64,000 bases of DNA from Myxococcota bacterium (GTDB lineage Bacteria > Myxococcota > JAJVIH01), in assembly GCA_022072125.1 (NCBI GenBank), contig JAJVIH010000016.1, forward strand, positions 307,856 through 371,855, in the 5' to 3' direction. Shown in pieces: positions 17,146 through 24,849 of the stretch. Numbering within the stretch: the first letter of the stretch is position 1; each line of letters starts with the position of its first letter. Under the pieces are notes generated by a model. The model had not been told where the DNA came from. It did not search any database and worked only from the letters and a program-made list of their open reading frames with translations. The translations under genes and the position numbers were made by a program.

Positions 17146-17999
17146 GGGGCCGCCAGCACTCCCAGCGCGGTGAATCCAGCCATCGCCGAGGCGCCGGCGG
17201 GCAACCATCCATACCGGTAGCGCGGATCCAGAAAGGCGAAGACCGGCGTCCAGGCCACGCAGGCCAGGGGAAGCGCGCGCAGGCGCATGGAGGGAACCTC
17301 CGCCAGGAAAGGCAGTTGACCGCGCACTTCGCCGCCCAGCAGCAGCGCCGCCGCAAGCAGCAGGAGCAACGCCGCCCAGCGTTGCATGCGGGCGTTGTTC
17401 AGCCGGAGCCAGCGCAGGTGTTCTTCCGCGGGGTTTTGTTGCGAAGAGTCCTGGGGAGCCAGGGCCGAGAAAAACGCCAGCATTCCCTCATTGGAGCCGG
17501 CCCGCCAGGCCATGGTGACGCGCCGGCTGATCCACCCGATTTCCAGCGCGCAGCAGGTAAAGCAGACCCCGGCGCCCAGCGTCAGCGAGGCGGACAACAA
17601 CGCCCCATTTCCATCCAGGTCCGGCCAGGGATTCGCCGCCAGCCCAGGGATCAGAAAACAGGCCGCCGCCACCGCCATCACGCCAGTCAGGGTGGCGTCT
17701 TCCTGCAGGCGGCGTTTGAGCAACAACCAAGCCACTCCCGCCGCCAGGGTCGCGGTCAGCAGGCGATCATGGGCGGTGAATAATGGGACGCCGCCCGCGA
17801 TCAATCCGCGGACGATCATCACCAATCCATGAGCGATGATGCAAATGCGATGAATCCACGAGGCCCGGTCCTTGTGATCGGCGGAACGGGTGATCATGGC
17901 CTGCAGCGACAGGCCAAAAACCACCACATAGCCCAGGATCAGGGCGGACCACAGGCGCAACTCCACGCCCAGCACCGCGGAAATATCGTCTGGATTCAT
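17142..17999 (-). CDS. Polytopic inner-membrane protein of unknown function (285 aa)
   Basis: From ATG 17999 (MNPDDISAVLGVELRLW) about seven hydrophobic helices can be read, for example SALILGYVVVFGLSLQAM, LLTATLAAGVAWLLL, LTGVMAVAAACFLIPGLA and WAALLLLLAAALLLGGE. Two His residues near the second helix (HRICIIAHG) could be cofactor ligands, but the tryptophan-rich CcsA/ResC signature is absent. The first 32 residues of the ORF-track entry lie upstream of any plausible start. The partner gene overlaps by 4 bp, so they probably form a two-component membrane complex, transcribed divergently from the MoxR operon. Confidence 0.6.
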   Translation of the reverse strand: MNPDDISAVLGVELRLWSALILGYVVVFGLSLQAMITRSADHKDRASWIHRICIIAHGLVMIVRGLIAGGVPLFTAHDRLLTATLAAGVAWLLLKRRLQEDATLTGVMAVAAACFLIPGLAANPWPDLDGNGALLSASLTLGAGVCFTCCALEIGWISRRVTMAWRAGSNEGMLAFFSALAPQDSSQQNPAEEHLRWLRLNNARMQRWAALLLLLAAALLLGGEVRGQLPFLAEVPSMRLRALPLACVAWTPVFAFLDPRYRYGWLPAGASAMAGFTALGVLAAP

Positions 18000-18023
18000 G
18001 GCTGAACCGGAAGGGCGGGCTGC

Positions 18024-18051
18024 TTGACAGCAACGGGACATCCCGTAGATT
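18024..18051 (+). promoter_or_regulatory. Promoter with internal palindromic operator, MoxR operon
   Basis: TTGACA (18024-18029), a 16-bp spacer and TAGATT (18046-18051) form a good promoter 72 bp before ATG 18123. The spacer contains a perfect inverted repeat ACGGGA-CA-TCCCGT (18033-18046) that touches the first -10 base. A bound repressor would block polymerase, or a MerR-type activator could remodel the spacer. Confidence 0.55.
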
Positions 18052-18122
18052 GGCAAACCGCGCGGGAATCTAAAGCAGGCCCTGGCGCCGCGCAAATCAA
18101 CCCGTCCAGGGCGGCGGCGGTT

Positions 18123-18974
18123 ATGTCAACGGATTTCAATCAGTTTCGCGGCACCTCCACTTATATTGTCAATGAAGCCCTGCGCAACGCCGTCAATGTG
18201 GCGATCGCCCTGCAGCGTCCGCTGCTCATCAAGGGCGAGCCTGGCACCGGAAAGACCCTGCTGGCGTACAACGTGGCGTCGGCGCTCAACAAGCCCCTGA
18301 TCACCTGGAACATCAAGTCCACCACCCGCGCGCAGGATGGCCTGTATCTCTATGACACCGTGCAGCGCCTCAACGACAGCCGGTTCGGCGGCGGCGATGT
18401 GGGCGACATCGAGCATTATATCAAGCTTGGTCCGCTGGGCCGCGCCTTCGACGCCGTCGATCAGCATGTGGTGCTGATCGACGAGATTGACAAGGCCGAT
18501 CTGGAGTTTCCCAACGACCTGTTGCACGAACTCGACATGATGTCGTTCACCATTCTGGAGACCCGGCGGGTGGTGAAGGCGAAACACCGGCCGATTGTCA
18601 TCATCACTTCCAACAATGAAAAGGAACTGCCGGACGCCTTCCTGCGCCGCTGCATTTTCCATTTCATCGAATTTCCAACCCAGCAACTGATGGAGGAGAT
18701 CGTCCGCGTCCACCATCCGGACCTGGAAGAGGCCCTGATGAAGCAGGTGCTGCTGAAATTTTACTGGCTGCGTTCCCTCGATGAACTGCGCAAGCGCCCC
18801 TCGACCAGCGAGTTGGTGGACTGGATCACCGCCCTGCTGCGCTCGGGCATGGACGCCGCCGCGTTGGAGAAGGAATTTCCGCACCTGGGTTCCCTGCTGA
18901 AGAAGGAGCAGGATTTGCTGCTGGTCGAGCATCACCTGCGGCGCGGCGCCCGCGTTCCAGGCTTCCGGTCCTGA
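18123..18974 (+). CDS. MoxR-type AAA+ ATPase (283 aa)
   Basis: This is an AAA+ ATPase of the MoxR/AAA_5 type. Walker A is GEPGTGKT (near residue 33), Walker B VVLIDEID (near 118), followed by sensor-1 IITSNNEKELPDAFLRRC with the arginine finger region, and a C-terminal helical lid (STSELVDWITALL). Family members are chaperone-like ATPases that usually sit beside a von Willebrand A-domain gene; none is present here. Start ATG 18123 is set by the promoter: the ORF-track start at 18024 is the -35 element itself. The stop overlaps the next ATG by one base (TGATG), so it is coupled to the CWC gene. Confidence 0.88.
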   Translation: MSTDFNQFRGTSTYIVNEALRNAVNVAIALQRPLLIKGEPGTGKTLLAYNVASALNKPLITWNIKSTTRAQDGLYLYDTVQRLNDSRFGGGDVGDIEHYIKLGPLGRAFDAVDQHVVLIDEIDKADLEFPNDLLHELDMMSFTILETRRVVKAKHRPIVIITSNNEKELPDAFLRRCIFHFIEFPTQQLMEEIVRVHHPDLEEALMKQVLLKFYWLRSLDELRKRPSTSELVDWITALLRSGMDAAALEKEFPHLGSLLKKEQDLLLVEHHLRRGARVPGFRS

Positions 18975-19180
18975 TGGATGCGCCCGGCGATCTCCGGTGC
19001 GAACGCTGCGGCGCCATATTCCATTGCGGCGCGGCGGCGGGAGACGCGCGGTGCTGGTGTTTTGAACTGCCGCCCGTATTGCCGGCCCCGCCGGGGACCC
19101 GGTGCTTGTGCCCTGCCTGCCTGCGTGAGGAAATCGCCCGCCAGGGCTCCGCCGCTCCCGATCCGCTTTCCAGAAAATAA
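18974..19180 (+). CDS. Cysteine-rich CWC-family small protein (68 aa)
   Basis: Eight Cys residues occur in the order CxxC (9, 12), C18, CWC (27-29), then CLCxxC (44-49), the pattern of the cysteine-rich CWC family. The CWCF-ELPP segment and final LCPACL are characteristic. A zinc-binding role is likely from the Cys spacing, but no function is established for the family. It starts inside the MoxR stop codon and ends 119 bp before the Dam methylase, so it probably belongs to the same transcript. Confidence 0.8.
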   Translation: MDAPGDLRCERCGAIFHCGAAAGDARCWCFELPPVLPAPPGTRCLCPACLREEIARQGSAAPDPLSRK

Positions 19181-19299
19181 ACCGGGACCTGCCCCCCCGC
19201 CCAACTCCGGCGAATCCCGTTTGCTCTGCATAACCGGGGTACGGGGAGGGGCCGCCTCCGGCATGGACGCGGCAAGCGGAAACCTGATAGGCACGGCCC

Positions 19300-20148
19300 A
19301 TGTCCGCGGGAGACCTCCAGCCGCTCAAGCCACGGCGTCCGCCCAGGCCGGGAAGTTCTGTTCCGCCGCCAGCGGATGCCCCGCCGCCGCTGAAATGGGC
19401 GGGCGGCAAACGCTGGCTGATTCCCGAACTGACCAAACTGTGGGAACCATATTCCCGCCACCGCCTGGTGGAGCCTTTCTGCGGCGGATTGGGGGTGGCG
19501 CTGTCATTGCGTCCGGAGCGCCTGCTCGCCAATGACATCAATCCGCACCTGATCCACTTCTACCGCAGCCTGCAGAAGGGGTTGAAGATATCCTTCGCCA
19601 TGGAGAACGACGCGGAACTGTTCTATCGCCACCGCGATCGGTTCAACGCATTGATCGCCCAGGGGAAATCTGATTCGGGCGAGGCGGCGGGCCTGTTCTA
19701 TTACCTGAACCGGACCGGCTACAACGGGCTGTGCCGTTTCAACAGCAAAGGCGTCTTCAATGTGCCTTTCGGCCAGTACAAAACCATCAATTACCAGCGG
19801 GATTTCAGCGCCTACAAAGCGGTGTTGAAGCACTGGGAATTCACCTGCGGACAGTTTGATTCGATGGAGATTAACGGGCAGGATTTTGTCTACGCCGATC
19901 CGCCCTATGACGTGCCGTTCACCTCCTATTCCAGCAAGATGTTTCTGTGGGAGGATCAGGTCCGTCTGGCCGAATGGCTGGCGCGGCTGACCTGCCCGGT
20001 GGCGGCGTCCAACCAGGCGACGGAGCGGATTATTCTACTCTACCGGAAGCTTGGTTTCCACATCAGAACCCTGCAGGCGCCGCGCCGCATCAACTCCACC
20101 GGCGATCGCACCCCCGCCCGCGAAATACTGGCCGTGAGGAACCTGTGA
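19300..20148 (+). CDS. Dam-family DNA adenine-N6 methyltransferase (282 aa)
   Basis: Motifs of the Dam/DpnM class appear in order: KWAGGK (residues 32-37), EPFCGGLGV (motif I, SAM binding, near 58), ANDINPHL, a FYYLNRTGYNGLCRFNSKG block, and catalytic DPPY (200-203). Relatives methylate adenine, usually within GATC, but the target here is not proven. About 30 Pro-rich residues precede the first motif. It overlaps the downstream nuclease-like gene by 4 bp (GTGA), which argues that it is the modification half of a restriction-modification pair and not an orphan regulatory methylase. Confidence 0.9.
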   Translation: MSAGDLQPLKPRRPPRPGSSVPPPADAPPPLKWAGGKRWLIPELTKLWEPYSRHRLVEPFCGGLGVALSLRPERLLANDINPHLIHFYRSLQKGLKISFAMENDAELFYRHRDRFNALIAQGKSDSGEAAGLFYYLNRTGYNGLCRFNSKGVFNVPFGQYKTINYQRDFSAYKAVLKHWEFTCGQFDSMEINGQDFVYADPPYDVPFTSYSSKMFLWEDQVRLAEWLARLTCPVAASNQATERIILLYRKLGFHIRTLQAPRRINSTGDRTPAREILAVRNL

Positions 20149-20573
20149 ACCACCGCGTCCGCGACACCAAAACCGGCCAGGTAATGGAGGCCATGGTCCA
20201 CCAGGCGCTGCAGATGGGCGGCTACTGGATGCAAACCCAACTCGATGTGGGTTGCCGTCCGGGCGGCAAGCGCCACAAGGTGGATGCGCTGGCTTCCTCG
20301 CCGCGGAGCGGCCAGTTCCTGGTGTCGCTGAAATGGCAACAAACCCCGGGCACGGTGGAACAGAAGATACCCTTCGAGGTGATTTCGCTGATCAAGGCGC
20401 TGAATGATCACCCGGAATATGCGCGGGCCTACCTGGTGCTGGGCGGAGAAGGCTGGACGCTGCGCGACTTCTTCACCGGCGGCGGACTGACGCCCTATCT
20501 TCACGGCGGCGAGCGGGTGCGCATCATCACGCTGGAGCAGTTCATCATGCGCGCCAACCGCCACGAGCTTTGA
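20145..20573 (+). CDS. PD-(D/E)XK-like nuclease, probable restriction enzyme (142 aa)
   Basis: The true start is GTG 20145, overlapping the methylase stop by 4 bp; the ORF-track entry from 19947 adds 66 shadow residues. The fold suggestion rests on E15 in an N-terminal helix (GQVMEAMVHQAL), D47 in HKVDAL, and K63 in LVSLKWQ on the next strand, the spacing of a PD-(D/E)XK core. Serine occupies the usual D/E before the lysine, so the acidic residue may have migrated or the protein may be a divergent member. At 142 aa it is short, likely a dimeric cutter. Partnership with the methylase gives the function by context, not by a diagnostic motif. Confidence 0.62.
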   Translation: MNHRVRDTKTGQVMEAMVHQALQMGGYWMQTQLDVGCRPGGKRHKVDALASSPRSGQFLVSLKWQQTPGTVEQKIPFEVISLIKALNDHPEYARAYLVLGGEGWTLRDFFTGGGLTPYLHGGERVRIITLEQFIMRANRHEL

Positions 20574-20750
20574 GAGGTGGTCCCGCCTCCCGCTGTCCGG
20601 CGGAAGGACTGGCGTTGACGCGGAGCGGATGCCGATCGCCCCCGCGCGATCCGGCGCGTTCATTCATGCGGCCGGCAAGGCCGGTGTGATTGGAACTTCA
20701 GGCGCCGCCATGGTATGCCTTTTCCGGGTCACGCAGGGAGTGAGGCAATC

Positions 20751-21620
20751 ATGGGTTTGAATCGCCGATGGCCTTTGTTGGCGCTGTTGTTGGCCCTTAG
20801 CTCCTGCCAGGGTTCAAAGCCTCCGCCAACTGGACCCGGCGGCATTGTCAACGATTTTGGCGCCACGGGTGACGCCGGGCCGTCTCCGGCGGCAGCCCCC
20901 GGCGGAGGAAAAACCCACGACGCCGCCGATGACAGTGAAAGCGCCGATGGCGGCGCGGGCTTGGCCAACGACGCCGGGCCTGCCGCTCCCAACGCCGACG
21001 CCCAAGCCGGGGATAGCGCCCGGCCGCCGGACGCCGGGGAGCCCGCTGGTTGTCCGGAACGCGATGGCGCTCCCGCGACCGGAGTCTCCATCGCCGGGGA
21101 GTATTACCTGGCAGGCACGCTGATCGCCCAGGGCGAATTGGAGAAAAAACTCAGCCCGGAGCGGCATATCTCCCTGTTTGAGTTTGAAGTCCGCCTGTTT
21201 CAGGACAAGCCATTTGGCGGCGGCAAGGTCATGCTGGCCGGCGCGCTGGATGATCGTTTCCGCGATGCGCAAAGGGATGTCGAGTTCTCAGCCGTTCCAG
21301 TGGCCGAAGACGGTTCGTTCACCCTGGAACTCCCGGGCGTGAGCATCTCACCCGATGGACCGTTCCAGTTGATGAAAACCGAGGTGCTGGCCAACCTGAC
21401 CATCACCGGCGTGATCCGGGGAGAGGACTGTCTCAACGGCAAGATCACCGTGGATATCCCCACGCCGGACTACCGCGATGAAGGGTTGAAGGGGCTCAAG
21501 GCGCAGTGGAAGGGTTCGTTTTACGCCTCGCTGCGCCAGCGCCTCACCCTGGCGGATAAAGATCGCGGCATGTGCGACGGCTGCTCCGTTCCCGACGCCG
21601 ACGCCGGCGCCGCCGATTAG
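20751..21620 (+). CDS. Lipoprotein with acidic low-complexity linker (289 aa)
   Basis: ATG 20751 is preceded by GGGAGTGAGG and gives MGLNRRWPLLALLLALSSC, a lipoprotein signal with Cys 19. Residues 20-115 are Asp/Ala/Gly/Pro-rich and probably a flexible stalk. The rest (about 120-275) looks like a beta-rich domain (GEYYLAGTLIAQGELE, DGSFTLELPGVSI, NLTITGVIRGEDCLNGKI) without a recognised family. It ends with the acidic Cys-containing tail MCDGCSVPDADAG. It may be an envelope protein with a surface-exposed ligand domain. An intrinsic terminator follows 160 bp downstream. Confidence 0.72.
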   Translation: MGLNRRWPLLALLLALSSCQGSKPPPTGPGGIVNDFGATGDAGPSPAAAPGGGKTHDAADDSESADGGAGLANDAGPAAPNADAQAGDSARPPDAGEPAGCPERDGAPATGVSIAGEYYLAGTLIAQGELEKKLSPERHISLFEFEVRLFQDKPFGGGKVMLAGALDDRFRDAQRDVEFSAVPVAEDGSFTLELPGVSISPDGPFQLMKTEVLANLTITGVIRGEDCLNGKITVDIPTPDYRDEGLKGLKAQWKGSFYASLRQRLTLADKDRGMCDGCSVPDADAGAAD

Positions 21621-21783
21621 CGGCGCCCGCACGCTGTTCCGCCCCGCAGCAGCTTCAAACCCGGCTCAGCGCGGTCTCCCATCGCCATGGCGTTTTCTCC
21701 GCGGCGCGTTGCGCCGGGGAGCCGGAACCTTTTCCCCCGCCCTTGCCGGCGGTTTCATCGCACATGGTTTGATGTTTTTGACA

Positions 21784-21805
21784 ATGGCGCCCGCGCCATT
21801 TTTTT
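21784..21805 (+). terminator. Rho-independent terminator upstream of second kinase
   Basis: ATGGCGC-CC-GCGCCAT forms a perfect 7-bp stem directly followed by seven T residues. It is the most canonical intrinsic terminator in the window. It isolates the lipoprotein gene from the kinase gene that starts 35 bp later. Confidence 0.75.
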
Positions 21806-21839
21806 GGGATGCCCAGCGCCCGGCTATACCCTTGGCCCC

Positions 21840-23063
21840 ATGAGCGGGATGCAACATCTCTCATCTACCACGCCCGGCTGCGCACCCTCGCCTGAACGCG
21901 ATGCGCGCTATCAGCGTTGCCCCAACTGCAACCGTCCCAACGATGTATCCACCTGCGCGGAAGGCCAGAAGATCACCTGCCGCGAGTGCGGGGTCCGTTT
22001 TTCGGTGGATTCCGCCACCGCCGCGCGCACGCCCACCCCGCCGCCCGACCTGCTGCGCAGTCCGCATACCGCCAAACTGCCAGCGTTCCGCATATCCGGA
22101 TACCGCATCAAGGGCGTGATCGGGCAGGGCGGCATGGGGGTGATTTACCTGGCGGAGCAGGAATCCCTCTCCCGCGATGTCGCCATCAAGGTGCTGGCGG
22201 AAAAATGGGCCGGGCAGGAGGTCATTCTGCAGCGTTTTCACCGCGAGGCGGCGGCGCTGGCCAACCTGCGGCACCCCAACATCATCACCATCATTGACAA
22301 GGGCGAGTCCATGGGCCAGCCCTGGTTCGTGATGGAATACATCAAAGGCAAGAGCCTGCGCGATCTGATTGATCGCGGGCCGCTCAACCTGACCGACTGG
22401 GAATCCATCATCATCCAGATTTGCCGGTCGCTGGAGCACGCCCACGCCCACGCCGTGGTGCACCGGGACATCAAACCGGAAAATATTCTCATTGATCATA
22501 TGGGCAATGTGAAACTGGCCGACTTCGGTCTTGCGGCCTTGGTGGACCCCCAGCGTGCGACCGACAACATGACGCGCAGCCAGGTCGCCATGGGCACCTT
22601 CAATTACATGGCTCCGGAGCAGCGCCGCAACGCCAAGACCGTGGACCGCCGCGCCGATGTCTACTCACTGGGTGTGGTCATGTACGAAATGTTGACCGGT
22701 TTTCTGCCAGAGCGGGAATACCGGCCTCCTTCCACCGTCAATCCGCAGGTTCCGCCCGCGATTGACGACGTGATCGCCCGCTGCCTCGCCACCGATCCGG
22801 ACGGACGCTTTGAAACCGCCCAGAAACTCAAGGAAGCTGTCCGCGCCGCCTGCTCCCGGCTGAAAATCTCCGGCGTTCCACGCTCCAACCCGGAAGCTCC
22901 CGGAACGCCCCCAGCCGAGGCGCGCCCGGAAATCCGGCGGCGGCTCAATGGCCGGCGCTCCCGGCCCATCATGGCGGAGCGGCGGGTGCAGGCCGCCGTG
23001 CTGGCCACCGCCGTGCTGATGACCTTTTCCACTATCGTCTTGCTGCTCGTCCGGGCGGTCTGA
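21840..23063 (+). CDS. Ser/Thr protein kinase with zinc ribbon and C-terminal membrane anchor (407 aa)
   Basis: Residues 24-55 hold a zinc-ribbon-like CPNC...CREC. The kinase domain runs from about 88 to 350: GQGGMGVIYLA, VAIKVLA (K117), HRDIKPENIL (208-217), DFG (228-230), GTFNYMAPEQ. Here HRDIKPEN retains the catalytic lysine, unlike the other two kinases in the window. A basic linker leads to one C-terminal membrane helix (VLATAVLMTFSTIVLLLV), with almost no extracytoplasmic part. Start 21840 is preferred to 21687, which lies upstream of a terminator. TATACC at 21825-21830 would start transcription almost at the ATG, so the mRNA may be leaderless; ATG 21849 is an alternative. Confidence 0.88.
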   Translation: MSGMQHLSSTTPGCAPSPERDARYQRCPNCNRPNDVSTCAEGQKITCRECGVRFSVDSATAARTPTPPPDLLRSPHTAKLPAFRISGYRIKGVIGQGGMGVIYLAEQESLSRDVAIKVLAEKWAGQEVILQRFHREAAALANLRHPNIITIIDKGESMGQPWFVMEYIKGKSLRDLIDRGPLNLTDWESIIIQICRSLEHAHAHAVVHRDIKPENILIDHMGNVKLADFGLAALVDPQRATDNMTRSQVAMGTFNYMAPEQRRNAKTVDRRADVYSLGVVMYEMLTGFLPEREYRPPSTVNPQVPPAIDDVIARCLATDPDGRFETAQKLKEAVRAACSRLKISGVPRSNPEAPGTPPAEARPEIRRRLNGRRSRPIMAERRVQAAVLATAVLMTFSTIVLLLVRAV

Positions 23064-23250
23064 TCCCCCGGCCAATCCCTCGCATTTCTCCCGTCCGGAT
23101 TGTCCGCGCCGGCGCTGGACAATCCGCGCCAGCAGGGTGGTTTTCCGCGCAAACGGACGCTCAAAACCGCGGGATTGCGCTTGCCTCCCCCAGAGTATTT
23201 GATTTAACCTGCTCTTTTATTATGGAGATCATCCTCTCCAGGATTGCATA

Positions 23251-24537
23251 ATGCTCGATAGCGGCGGCGCCATTCAGGGCCAGAAGTTCGGCAAATACAT
23301 GCTCATCGATCGCATCGCGGTCGGCGGGATGGCCGAGATATTTCTGGCGCGCCAGGAAGGTATTGATGGTTTCGAGCGCCCTGCCGTCATCAAGCGCATC
23401 CGCCCGCATCTCTCGAACCAGCCGGGCTTCATCAAGATGTTCCTGAATGAAGCCAAGATCGCCGCCCAGCTCAACCACCCCAACGTCTGCCAGATTTACG
23501 ATTTGGGCCGCATCGGCGACTCCTATTTCCTCTCCATGGAGTTCATCCATGGCCGGGACATGAGCCGCATCATTCCCAAGGCCAAGAAGAAAAATATTCC
23601 CTTTCCCATGGAGTACGCCCTGCGCATCGCCGAGGAGGTTTGCCAGGGACTCCACCACGCCCACAGCAAAACCGACGCCTATGGCAATCCGCTCAATATC
23701 GTTCACCGCGATGTTTCCCCGGAAAACGTGCAGGTGTCGTTTGACGGCCATGTGAAGATGCTCGATTTCGGCATCGCCAAGGCCCAGGGTTCCCTGTCGG
23801 AAACCAAGGCGGGAGAGATCAAGGGCAAGCTCTCCTACCTGTCGCCGGAACAGTGCAAGGGCCTGGCGCTGGACCACCGCAGCGACGTGTTTGGCGTGGG
23901 CGCCATGCTCTATGAATGGCTGACCGGCTACAAGCTGTTCAAGGGAGAAAGCGATCTCGAGGTCATCAACAACATCATTGACGGGAAGATTTACCCGCCC
24001 AGCTATTTCAAGGCGTCCATCCCCGAGCCGGTGGAGCGAATCGCCATGAAATCGCTGGAGAAGGACCGGGAGAAACGCTACCAGTCCGCGTGGGAGATGC
24101 ACCAGGAAATTGAGGCGTTCCTCAAGAGCCACACCTTCTATCCCACCAATATGCATCTCTCCAACTTCATGAAACAGCTTTTCAAGGATGAACTGGAGAA
24201 GGAGCAGAAACGCTACGCCGAACTGACCGAGGCCGCGCGCCGGCTGGGGCGTAACAGCGTGGTGGACATGGAGGCCGTGCCGGACGACAACTCGTCGCAC
24301 CAGACGGACACCTTTCCCGCGCGGCGGGAAGGATCCCGCCCAGGGGGAGGATCGGAAACTCCCCAGAACCGGCAGGTGCATCTGTCCGGCACGATAGACG
24401 GCGGTGGGGGCAAACTGCTCAAGCTGGCCATCACCAACGCGGAGTTCGACAAGTTGAAGGCGATGGCGGAGAAGAACAACACCAAGGTCACCGAACTGGT
24501 GAAGGATATTCTGCGTCATTACCTGAAGTACCAGTGA
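23251..24537 (+). CDS. Ser/Thr protein kinase with C-terminal ribbon-helix-helix-like domain (428 aa)
   Basis: The kinase domain covers residues 15-290: divergent glycine loop AVGGMAEIFLA, VIK lysine (K48), HRDVSPEN (152-159), DFG (172-174), LSYLSPEQ. HRDVSPEN replaces the catalytic-loop lysine by serine, as in many myxobacterial kinases. After a disordered linker (about 340-385) the last 40 residues, KLLKLAITNAEFDKLKAMAEKNNTKVTELVKDILRHYL read in parts, follow the strand-helix-turn-helix pattern of CopG/Arc ribbon-helix-helix proteins. There is no membrane segment, so a cytoplasmic kinase able to dimerise and perhaps bind DNA is implied. The fold assignment of the tail is by pattern only. 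It may be monocistronic. Confidence 0.88.
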   Translation: MLDSGGAIQGQKFGKYMLIDRIAVGGMAEIFLARQEGIDGFERPAVIKRIRPHLSNQPGFIKMFLNEAKIAAQLNHPNVCQIYDLGRIGDSYFLSMEFIHGRDMSRIIPKAKKKNIPFPMEYALRIAEEVCQGLHHAHSKTDAYGNPLNIVHRDVSPENVQVSFDGHVKMLDFGIAKAQGSLSETKAGEIKGKLSYLSPEQCKGLALDHRSDVFGVGAMLYEWLTGYKLFKGESDLEVINNIIDGKIYPPSYFKASIPEPVERIAMKSLEKDREKRYQSAWEMHQEIEAFLKSHTFYPTNMHLSNFMKQLFKDELEKEQKRYAELTEAARRLGRNSVVDMEAVPDDNSSHQTDTFPARREGSRPGGGSETPQNRQVHLSGTIDGGGGKLLKLAITNAEFDKLKAMAEKNNTKVTELVKDILRHYLKYQ

Positions 24538-24849
24538 ATCTGCGGCGCGGGAGTTGGGCGGCGGTTTCCCGGCAATCCGCCGGATTTGCGGAATCCGGCG
24601 TCTTTGCGTTGCATCACATGCGGAAGAAATCAGCCGTCAATGGTGAATTGGTCCATCCTTGCGTATCAGGATGTATCCCCCCACTCGCGGAACATGGCCG
24701 GTGTCTTTCCGGCGCCCCCGAAACGCCATTTTCTTCCAGCCAGCCTCTTGACCCTGCGGAAACGCACCCCATATACTATTGCATTCCAATGCCTGCCTTG
24801 GGTTTACTGGCGAGAGTGAGCGGAAGCAGGCTGTAACCGGATCAACCCG
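24538..24849. other. Intergenic region upstream of grpE
   Basis: A 312-bp spacer. ORFs 24534-24836 and 24586-24819 have no protein-like character. It holds the grpE promoter at 24748-24777. I see no CIRCE element and no clear sigma-32-type promoter. Confidence 0.55.
24748..24777 (+). promoter_or_regulatory. Promoter of grpE-dnaK
   Basis: TTGACC (24748-24753), an 18-bp spacer and TATACT (24772-24777) form a housekeeping-type promoter about 70 bp before ATG 24850. The heat-shock unit seems to be driven, at least partly, by the vegetative sigma factor. Confidence 0.65.

Noticed and set aside
23219-23252. ATTATG...CATAAT inverted repeat around the start of the kinase-RHH gene, considered as an autoregulatory operator
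   Set aside because: Arms are only 6 bp with a 22-bp gap and the inner GGAGA/TCTCC pair is not concentric, so it could easily be chance.
24538-24849. CIRCE or other heat-shock operator before grpE
   Set aside because: No TTAGCACTC-type inverted repeat and no sigma-32-like -10 was found; a vegetative promoter is present instead.
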